Shown piece by piece: positions 58,395 through 64,000 of a stretch of DNA of 64,000 bases (its first letter is position 1; every line of letters starts with the position of its first letter). The position numbers were made by a program, and so were the translations under genes. The notes under the pieces are model-generated. The model did not search any database, was not told where the DNA came from, and saw nothing but the letters and a program-made list of their open reading frames with translations. Source of the stretch: VAZQ01 sp963712565 (GTDB taxonomy: Bacteria > Pseudomonadota > Alphaproteobacteria > Rhizobiales > Xanthobacteraceae); assembly GCA_963712565.1 (NCBI GenBank), contig CAVQIP010000068.1:1-64000 (forward strand), written 5' to 3'.

Positions 58395-59399
58395 ATGCAA
58401 CGCTGCCCATTGATCGCTGCCTTGGTTGCCTTGGCGTTGTTCGTGACGTCATCCGTTGTCGCACAGGAGGACACCCCCGTGTTCGGCAAAGTGACGACGA
58501 ATAAGAAAACCGCCCTCAAGGCCGCGCCGAACGCGCACGCGGCCGCGGCGAGGACGGTGGACGCCAACACGGATTTGCGCTGGGTGATGGGCGATCGCAA
58601 AGGAAAGTATGTTCGGGTCATGATTCCGAAGGGCCCGAGCGGATGGGTTTTGGAAGCGGACGTCAATAAGGTTGCCGACGCGGATCTGGCTAGCATTGCG
58701 CTCGAGGGTTCGGCTCAGCCGTGCGTGAGTCCGGAGAACTTGAACGCCTGCACCACGACCAAGCCTACCGGCTGTTCGCCGGCCGGCAGCGCTCACGCCT
58801 TAGTCAACCAATTGAAACGAACCGTTCCACCACCGGGAACGCCAACGACGCTGACGTTCGAAACCTTCTCTCAATTGCAGAGCGCGGCTGTGGACTTGGT
58901 AGACCAGGGCGTCGACATCCCGCCCGCCGAGAGGGACAAGATCAAGAGCATCGAGACAGCCGAGGGCACAGTGGGTGAGGGATCGCGAGTGCGCCTGGTC
59001 GCGTTTCTGTCGAAGGGCAAACCGCACGCCAACTCCGGCGAATCGGTGAACTGCAACCTCAAGAGCGAGGCCAATAACGACATTCACGTATCCGTGGCAG
59101 AAACAAAAAGCCGCAGCGAGTTTGAAGGAATCGTTGTCGAGATGATCCCGCAGGATCGGCCCGCGAACTGGACATCGAGCAAAGTCGGCAAGCTGCGCGG
59201 GAAAGTGCTCCTGATCGAAGGCGGTCTGTTTTACGACAATCTTCACTTCGCTAACGGAGACGCGAGTAATCCAATGCAGGGCCAGCCCAAGCGCTTCTCG
59301 CTGTGGGAAATTCATCCGGTCACTTCGGTGAAGGTGTGCAAGAAGCAGACGGTCAGCCAGTGTGATCCAGACCGAGCCTCCGATTGGACTGCTTTTTAG
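58395..59399 (+). CDS. Secreted SH3-like-domain hypothetical protein
   Basis: 334 residues from ATG 58395, with GGGAGGATG nearby. The signal peptide (ALVALALFVTSSVVAQ) is followed by a bacterial SH3-like segment (KKTALKAAPNAHAAAARTVD, GKYVRVMIPKGPSGWVLEAD). The C-terminal 200 residues carry RVRLVAFLSKGKPHANSGES, VNCNLKSEANNDIHVSV, LRGKVLLIEGGLFYDNLHF and SLWEIHPVTSVKVC, a pattern known from hypothetical exported proteins. Periplasmic; function unknown. Confidence 0.7.
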   Translation: MQRCPLIAALVALALFVTSSVVAQEDTPVFGKVTTNKKTALKAAPNAHAAAARTVDANTDLRWVMGDRKGKYVRVMIPKGPSGWVLEADVNKVADADLASIALEGSAQPCVSPENLNACTTTKPTGCSPAGSAHALVNQLKRTVPPPGTPTTLTFETFSQLQSAAVDLVDQGVDIPPAERDKIKSIETAEGTVGEGSRVRLVAFLSKGKPHANSGESVNCNLKSEANNDIHVSVAETKSRSEFEGIVVEMIPQDRPANWTSSKVGKLRGKVLLIEGGLFYDNLHFANGDASNPMQGQPKRFSLWEIHPVTSVKVCKKQTVSQCDPDRASDWTAF

Positions 59400-59668
59400 C
59401 TTTGACCAACGACGTTCTCAATCAACCGCCGCCCCTTGAGAACTACAATCCGTTCTTGAGCGATCCGGCTATCTGCGCCGCTGGCGAAGCCTAGCGCGTC
59501 CGTCTTGCAGGAAGGCTGGAAAAGCGCCAGTGTTCACGCCAGTTCGGAAGGCATCTGGGGAATCCCAACAGGGAATAGTGCCCTGCGGTGGGGGTTCTCT
59601 AGGCCGGGGTCAAGGCTTTGGAAATACGGGCGGCTCAAAGCCGCGCGCTGAATAGGGAGGAGTAGATC
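59400..59668. other. Intergenic region
   Basis: 269 bp with no gene I can support. A GGGAGGAG at 59657-59664 is the ribosome-binding site of the next gene. Confidence 0.4.
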
Positions 59669-60289
59669 ATGCAGAAGATGACTCGGCGCGTGCTGGGCGC
59701 TGCGGGGCTGGCGCTGATCGTGACAACGTCGGCCGTATGGGCGCAGGAGGCACAGCCTGTGCGCGTTCGAGGTGAAATCGCCAAAGTTGAAGGCAATACG
59801 CTGTCGGTAAAGGCGCGTGATGGCCAGAACCTCACAGTGAAGCTTGCCGACAACGCCCGGATCGCGGCCATGGTCAAGGCATCCTTGGCCGATATCAAGG
59901 AGGGCTCGTTCATCGGCGTATCGGCGATGCCGCAGCCGGACGGCACTCAGAAGGCGTACGCAATTCACATCTTCCTGGATTCGCAGCGCGGCGTCGTGGC
60001 CGATAGACATACGCCGTGGGACAGCCGGCCCGGCAGCACCATGACCAATGCCAATGTCGCGACCACCGTTGCCGGGAAGGATGGCCAGGATCTGCTCGTC
60101 AAATACAAGGACGGTGAGAAGAAAGTCATCGTGCCCGCCGGTACGCCGATCGCGCGCTATGCGCCAGGAAGTGCTGCGGACCTCAAGGTCGGAGCCAAGA
60201 TCTTCGTCGCCGCCGCACAAAAGCAGCCGGATGGATCGCTCTCCGCAGCCAACGTCGCCGTTGGTCGCGATATCGATCCTCCGCAGTGA
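59669..60289 (+). CDS. Secreted DUF5666-like hypothetical protein
   Basis: 206 residues. The signal peptide (VLGAAGLALIVTTSAVWAQ) is followed by two related beta-barrel-like halves: RVRGEIAKVEGNTLSVKARD plus IKEGSFIGVSAMPQPDGTQK, and KDGEKKVIVPAGTPIARYAP plus LKVGAKIFVAAAQKQPDGSL. Such proteins are often labelled as metal ABC permeases in databases, but there is no membrane domain here. Likely periplasmic and of unknown role. GGGAGGAG lies at an ideal distance before the ATG. Confidence 0.75.
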   Translation: MQKMTRRVLGAAGLALIVTTSAVWAQEAQPVRVRGEIAKVEGNTLSVKARDGQNLTVKLADNARIAAMVKASLADIKEGSFIGVSAMPQPDGTQKAYAIHIFLDSQRGVVADRHTPWDSRPGSTMTNANVATTVAGKDGQDLLVKYKDGEKKVIVPAGTPIARYAPGSAADLKVGAKIFVAAAQKQPDGSLSAANVAVGRDIDPPQ

Positions 60290-60514
60290 GCGGTAGGTGT
60301 AGCTCACAGCTTTGACTTGGGATGACGCACGTGGTCCATTCCGGCCCGCCGCCTTCCGCGCGCCGGGCTACATCGCCGCGTGCAGGTCTCGATCCGCAAC
60401 CGGCACCGCGTGTGTGTACCGAAAAGCTGATCCTTGTTCCGGGCTCCACCCGCCAATACGTCCGGATATGATTTTCGGAAGGCACACCAGTGCAACCGTT
60501 CTCTAGAGGGCAAC

Positions 60515-60871
60515 ATGGCCAGAGCTAAAAAGCTTTCCCTGTTATCCGTCGAGGCGCTTTTTAAGCTCCGCGATGATGTTGCTGCCGCACTCGGCGAGAA
60601 AGCCGAAGCCCTGAAAAAGGAGCTTCGCTCGCTCGGCGATGATTATGCCGAGGTCGGACGAATTGCCATCTATGGCAGGAAGCGGAGCAGCTCGCTGAAA
60701 GGACGAAAGGCGCCCATCAAATACCGGGACAAGTCCGGCAACACCTGGGCGGGCAGGGGTGCCCAGCCACGATGGCTGACCGCCGCGATCAAGGCCGGCG
60801 CCAAGCGCGACGATTTCCTCGTTGATAAATCGGCCCGGAAGGTGCGCAAGAAACGGCGCTCGAAGAAGTAG
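60515..60871 (+). CDS. H-NS-family nucleoid protein
   Basis: 118 residues from ATG 60515. The N-terminal helix (LSVEALFKLRDDVAAALGEK) mediates oligomerisation; the C-terminal DNA-binding part reads IKYRDKSGNTWAGRGAQPRW and LTAAIKAGAKRDDFLV, the H-NS/HvrA core (TWxGRGxxPRW). The last residues are Lys/Arg-rich. It silences AT-rich, often transferred DNA; the nearby accessory island is a natural target, though this is inference. Confidence 0.9.
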   Translation: MARAKKLSLLSVEALFKLRDDVAAALGEKAEALKKELRSLGDDYAEVGRIAIYGRKRSSSLKGRKAPIKYRDKSGNTWAGRGAQPRWLTAAIKAGAKRDDFLVDKSARKVRKKRRSKK

Positions 60872-60936
60872 CGCCTGGGGCTGGTGCCGGCCCGGCCAAG
60901 GAACAGCCTATCGATCGCGCCGCCTCATCCTTCCTG

Positions 60937-61338
60937 TCAGACACCCGCGCCGGGTCTCGACTGTGGCCGCCGCCTTGGCGGAGCCCAGATGGTGCGCGGC
61001 GAGCGCGGCCCAAAGAACTTGCGAGGGAGCGGCGCGACGCTGCGACGACGAACGGTTATCGCTCCCGGCCGCTGGTGCTCCGCGCTTTCAACGTGGCGGA
61101 TGAGGTCGCCGACGACTTCGATCTGGTCGACATCGTCGTCGGTGATTTCCACGCCGATGAACTGATCTTCGATCGCGATCATCAATTCAAGGCGATCGAG
61201 CCAGTCGGCCCCGAAATCTTCGGTGAAGTGCGCCTCATCGGTGACGCGCTCGATATCGACGCCCAGATACTCGGCAATGACGGTGCGTACCGCGTAAGCC
61301 GTCGTAAGTTGAATCGCTGTCAGGCTGCCCGTGGTCAT
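60937..61338 (-). CDS. Acyl-carrier-protein-like protein lacking the attachment serine
   Basis: Start at MTTGSLTAIQLTT (61338); the frame is open to 60937, but the last 50 residues are basic and less convincing. The body is ACP-like: RTVIAEYLGVDIERVTDEAH, FTEDFGADWLDRLELMIAIE, DQFIGVEITDDDVDQIEVVG. In active ACPs the motif is GADSLD; here the Ser that carries phosphopantetheine is Trp (codon at 61201-61203), so it cannot be loaded in the usual way. Similar W-type ACP-like proteins occur in Bradyrhizobium-like genomes, so it may be a family trait. Confidence 0.75.
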   Translation of the reverse strand: MTTGSLTAIQLTTAYAVRTVIAEYLGVDIERVTDEAHFTEDFGADWLDRLELMIAIEDQFIGVEITDDDVDQIEVVGDLIRHVESAEHQRPGAITVRRRSVAPLPRKFFGPRSPRTIWAPPRRRPQSRPGAGV

Positions 61339-61482
61339 GATGAACCCCCCGATTCGCCGACCTGCGCCCGCATGCCACCAAGCAATCCGCCCTGAAATGT
61401 GGCCCTGGGCAAAAATACTGGACATGTTGCAATAACCCCACATCAAGTGGGCCGTATCGGCGCAGTTATCGACTCGCAGAGA

Positions 61483-62541
61483 TCAAACGCGGGGCGTAAC
61501 GAAGCGATTTTCGTATTGCGCCGCAGCGAGGACAGCGAGCGCAGCCGCGGGCGCGCAATGGGAAGCCCGCGCGCGCACCGCCGGCGCGACGTCGAGCACG
61601 CTGTCGAACGCCACATGCTCGCGCCCAAGGCGCCGGGCGACCTCGCGCACCACGGCATCCCCGATGCCGGCGCCGATGACCGGAGCCTCGGGCGGCAATC
61701 CCGCGCGCGACAAGACCAGCATCGCCGCGTCGACGATCGCACCAAGCTGCCGTTCGGCGAACCATTGCGCCAACGCGTGCCAGTCCGCCTCGCCGGCATC
61801 GCCCGCATCGCATCCGACCATGCGGGCGAGCCGGGCGCGGGACGCCGCGACGGTCTTGGCGCGGCCGTCGGCCGTCGCCATCTGGTCGGCATCATCGGGC
61901 AAGCGCCCGAGAATGCGATACACGTCGGCCATGTTCGCGAAATTTTCGTTTATCAGCGGCGACCAGCGGCCGGCGAGGGGGGCGCGATCGGCCACCGCCA
62001 TCACGAAGCTGCGCACCAAGCCGGTGTAGACGAGCTCGCCGGCGGCGAGCCGCTCGGCATCGGTATAGCCGCGCGCGGCGATCGCCCCGTCCACCACCGG
62101 CACCAGGTCGGTGGTGGTCGAGCCCATGTCCACCAGCAGCGCCGTGCGCCGGACGCGGGCCGCGAGCGCGGCGCTGGCGAACCAGTTCGCCGACGCGACG
62201 TCCTCGACGTGCCGCGGCGCGTCCGGCGGCGCGATGAAGCCTGCGCGGCCGGCGTAGAGCGAAACCTGCGCGGGCGCGAGTTCGCGCACCGCGAGCGCGG
62301 CGAGCTGTTCGACGCCGTCGCCGCGGGAAGGAAACGTATCCGCCAATTCGCCGGTCATGGTCACGACGTGGAGCTCGGCCGCGCCCATCCGCGCTTTCGC
62401 CTCGGCGAAGGATTGCGCGAGACGCTCGAGTCCCAGGCGCAGCGGCGATGGCACCTGGATGGCGTCGACGATGCGGCCATTCTCCGCGCGGGCGGCCTTG
62501 AGATGGGCGCCGCCCACATCCCAACCGATCGCGATGCTCAT
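61483..62541 (-). CDS. Hydantoinase/oxoprolinase-like protein of the H4MPT-linked C1 pathway
   Basis: 352 residues. ASKHA-type nucleotide-binding start (IAIGWDVGGAHLKAARAENG), THVVTMTGELADTF-like segment (VVTMTGELADTFPSRGDGVE), LYAGRAGF, ASANWFASAALAAR, and the phosphate-binding LLVDMGSTTTDLVPV. This matches the uncharacterised family found with tetrahydromethanopterin-dependent formaldehyde oxidation genes and thought to help make H4MPT or methanofuran. It diverges from the HisA-like gene with about 70 bp between starts. Length normal, no defects. Confidence 0.85.
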   Translation of the reverse strand: MSIAIGWDVGGAHLKAARAENGRIVDAIQVPSPLRLGLERLAQSFAEAKARMGAAELHVVTMTGELADTFPSRGDGVEQLAALAVRELAPAQVSLYAGRAGFIAPPDAPRHVEDVASANWFASAALAARVRRTALLVDMGSTTTDLVPVVDGAIAARGYTDAERLAAGELVYTGLVRSFVMAVADRAPLAGRWSPLINENFANMADVYRILGRLPDDADQMATADGRAKTVAASRARLARMVGCDAGDAGEADWHALAQWFAERQLGAIVDAAMLVLSRAGLPPEAPVIGAGIGDAVVREVARRLGREHVAFDSVLDVAPAVRARASHCAPAAALAVLAAAQYENRFVTPRV

Positions 62542-62612
62542 GTCCCGTTCCGTGCCCCGCCCGTGTTACCCTCATACAGCCTATGTCATCGCGTTCCGAG
62601 GTGGGCAGCGCC

Positions 62613-63305
62613 ATGGAGATCATACCCGTGATCGATCTCAAGGGCGGCGCCGTGGTTCGCGCCCGGATGGGACGGCGCGACCAGTACCGGCCGATCGCGA
62701 CGCCGCTGTCGCCGACCAGCGATCCCGTCGATGTGGCGCGCGGGCTGCTCGCGCTCCACCCGTTCGCGACGCTCTATATCGCCGATCTCGACGCCATCGC
62801 GGGTGCGGGCGACAACCGCGCCGCGCTGACGCGGCTGAAAGCGGAATTTCCGCGGCTGACGCTCTGGGTCGACAATGGCATCGCCGACCGCGGCCGCGCC
62901 GAGGACTGGCTCGCTCGCGGCTGGGGCCAGCTCGTCCTCGGCAGCGAAACCCAGGCCGATGCCGCGCTCGTGCGCCACTTTGCCGGCGACGCGCGCGTCA
63001 CGCTCTCGCTCGACTTCCGCGGCACGTCGTTTCAAGGTCCGCCGGCGCTGTTGGACGATACCGGCTGCTGGCCGCAAAAGGTGATCGCCATGACGCTGGC
63101 GCGGGTCGGCAGCGGCGCCGGACCGGACCTCGACCGGCTTTGCAGCATCCGCGATGCCGCCGCGGGAAAGGCCGTCTACGCCGCCGGGGGCGTGCGCGAT
63201 GCCGCCGACCTCGCGGCCTTGCAGCGCGCCGGAATTGCCGGCGCGCTGGTGGCGTCATGCCTGCATGACGGGCGACTGAGCGGCGAGGACATCGCCGCGC
63301 TCTGA
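62613..63305 (+). CDS. HisA/HisF-like (beta/alpha)8 protein of the H4MPT-linked C1 group
   Basis: 230 residues from ATG 62613 (in-frame ATG 62583 is the alternative). The HisA-type start MEIIPVIDLKGGAVVRARMG, FATLYIADLDAIAG, LTLWVDNGIADRGRAEDWLA, LVLGSETQADA, LSLDFRG and VYAAGGVRDAADLAALQRAG preserve the phosphate-binding loops, but the protein is divergent from histidine HisA and clusters in C1 gene groups. Probably acts on a related phosphorylated intermediate in cofactor synthesis. It converges on fae. Confidence 0.8.
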   Translation: MEIIPVIDLKGGAVVRARMGRRDQYRPIATPLSPTSDPVDVARGLLALHPFATLYIADLDAIAGAGDNRAALTRLKAEFPRLTLWVDNGIADRGRAEDWLARGWGQLVLGSETQADAALVRHFAGDARVTLSLDFRGTSFQGPPALLDDTGCWPQKVIAMTLARVGSGAGPDLDRLCSIRDAAAGKAVYAAGGVRDAADLAALQRAGIAGALVASCLHDGRLSGEDIAAL

Positions 63306-63328
63306 TCGCGCCTCACGCGTCGGGTGGC

Positions 63329-63835
63329 CTAGGCCGCGAACGGATGCTTGACCTTGTCGCGCTGGGCGATCACTTCGGAGACCTTCGGCTCGCCCTTGAC
63401 GGCGCGCGCGATCGCCTCCTTGGTGGCGCGATAATTGTAGTCCTGGATCTTCTTGTCGTCGGCGGCTTCCCAGTGGATGAACACGCCGACGCAGCAGAAC
63501 AGATTGTCGGCCTCGTCCTGCGGGATGATGCCCTCTGCGACGCTGTCGGCCACGGCCTTGGCCACGGCGTGCTGAGCCGGGCCGAACATCTGAACGGCCT
63601 GCTTCGCACCCTTGATCGTGACTTTGTTGAACAGGATGGTCGCCGGCTTGCAGAGCAGATTCGGCGCCACCACCGCGAGCAGCGACGTGAACCCGTCCTT
63701 GTTGTTGGTCAAGGCATGGGCGAATGCCGATTCCGCTGCGCTTCCGCGCGGGCCCATGATGAGATCGATGTGGGCGACTTCGTTACCTTCGCCGACAAGC
63801 GATTCCCCGACGCAGAGTCCGTTGATCTTTGCCAT
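63329..63835 (-). CDS. fae: Formaldehyde-activating enzyme
   Basis: 168 residues. Fae condenses formaldehyde with tetrahydromethanopterin to methylene-H4MPT in the cytoplasm. Hallmarks are GESLVGEGNEVAHIDLIMGP, NKDGFTSLLAVVAPNLLCKP, TILFNKVTIKGAKQAVQMFG, PAQHAVAKAVADSVAEGIIP and NLFCCVGVFIHWEAADDKKI. The start at 63835 has GGAGGG 8 bases upstream; an in-frame ATG two codons earlier (63841) is too close to that site. Full length. Adjacent HisA-like and hydantoinase-like genes place it in the H4MPT C1 oxidation group. Confidence 0.95.
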   Translation of the reverse strand: MAKINGLCVGESLVGEGNEVAHIDLIMGPRGSAAESAFAHALTNNKDGFTSLLAVVAPNLLCKPATILFNKVTIKGAKQAVQMFGPAQHAVAKAVADSVAEGIIPQDEADNLFCCVGVFIHWEAADDKKIQDYNYRATKEAIARAVKGEPKVSEVIAQRDKVKHPFAA

Positions 63836-64000
63836 CGCCATCTCCCTCCAAGGAAAAATTAAAGCCTCCCGCGCGCCGAAGCCTCGCGCGCTCGGCACAA
63901 CGGCTATCCTTGTTGTCAGCGTCCGGCGCGAGGGCCGGACCGGTTAGCCAGATAGCGGCGGACTTCGTCCGCGCCGCAAAGTCAATCACTGTTGCGAGCC
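63836..64000. other. Region upstream of fae with two GC-rich hairpins
   Basis: GTCCGGC-GCGAGG-GCCGGAC (63921-63940) and an imperfect GCGGCGGAC-TTC-GTCCGCGCCGC (63956-63978) are stem-loops without T-tails. The promoter of fae should lie here. Nothing else is evident before the window ends. Confidence 0.4.

Noticed and set aside
59669..60289. Metal ABC transporter permease annotation
   Set aside because: The protein has only a signal peptide and soluble beta-rich halves; no membrane domain or transporter motif.
1..64000. CRISPR arrays
   Set aside because: No regularly spaced short repeats were seen. The repeated stretches are protein-coding RTX/BNR repeats or the single 190-bp tandem pair.

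Overview
The window is from a GC-rich alphaproteobacterium, most likely a member of the Hyphomicrobiales close to Bradyrhizobium or Xanthobacteraceae. Supporting signs are an H-NS-type regulator, an arabinose-binding-type AraC regulator, many small lineage-typical hypothetical genes, an alphaproteobacterial CAU tRNA, and a tetrahydromethanopterin (H4MPT) C1 gene group (fae, a HisA-like gene, a hydantoinase-like gene) at the right end.

Left edge (1-2.3 kb): a phage-type recombination module (YqaJ-like exonuclease and an ERF annealing protein, minus strand), a divergent small XRE regulator with a GATAC/GTATC operator, and the first 34 codons of a tyrosine recombinase.

Accessory island (2.4-43.2 kb): a gene of about 23 kb (about 7,700 codons, minus strand) encodes a giant LEPR-XLL surface protein. 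It carries metalloprotease-like, sialidase/BNR-like, OmpA-like, EF-hand, Calx-beta-like, RTX and LamG-like segments. It is followed by a repeat-rich AT-richer stretch and an IS256-family element with inverted repeats and a 7-bp flanking direct repeat. Next is a secretion-like gene set: SapC-family gene, HlyD-type adaptor (minus strand), GAF-HlyD fusion, PqqD-M50-HlyD fusion, a short SecA-like ATPase, a second SapC gene, and a second LEPR-XLL protein with BNR repeats. The two LEPR-XLL proteins share their N-terminal LEPR-XLL motif and a conserved C-terminal module. I read this as a candidate undescribed system for exporting, processing and displaying LEPR-XLL giants: leader recognised by the PqqD/M50 protein, energised by the SecA-like ATPase, with HlyD adaptors and SapC proteins as accessories. 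Function is inferred from domains and gene order only.

Nearly every gene in this island, and few outside it, is split by one-base frameshifts. Most of those I resolved are single inserted bases. They may be sequencing errors or decay, and this must be settled before any functional claim.

Right half (43.5-64 kb): mostly intact genes. These include a catalytically dead caspase-like protein, a Crp/Fnr regulator, an ECF sigma factor and a small secreted protein flanked by two perfect TGTGA-N6-TCACA sites, a FecR protein, a TPR protein, tRNA-Ile2/Met(CAU), an AraC regulator, a run of small hypothetical genes, an amidohydrolase with one frameshift, several secreted proteins, an H-NS protein, an acyl-carrier-like protein lacking the attachment serine, and the C1 gene group.
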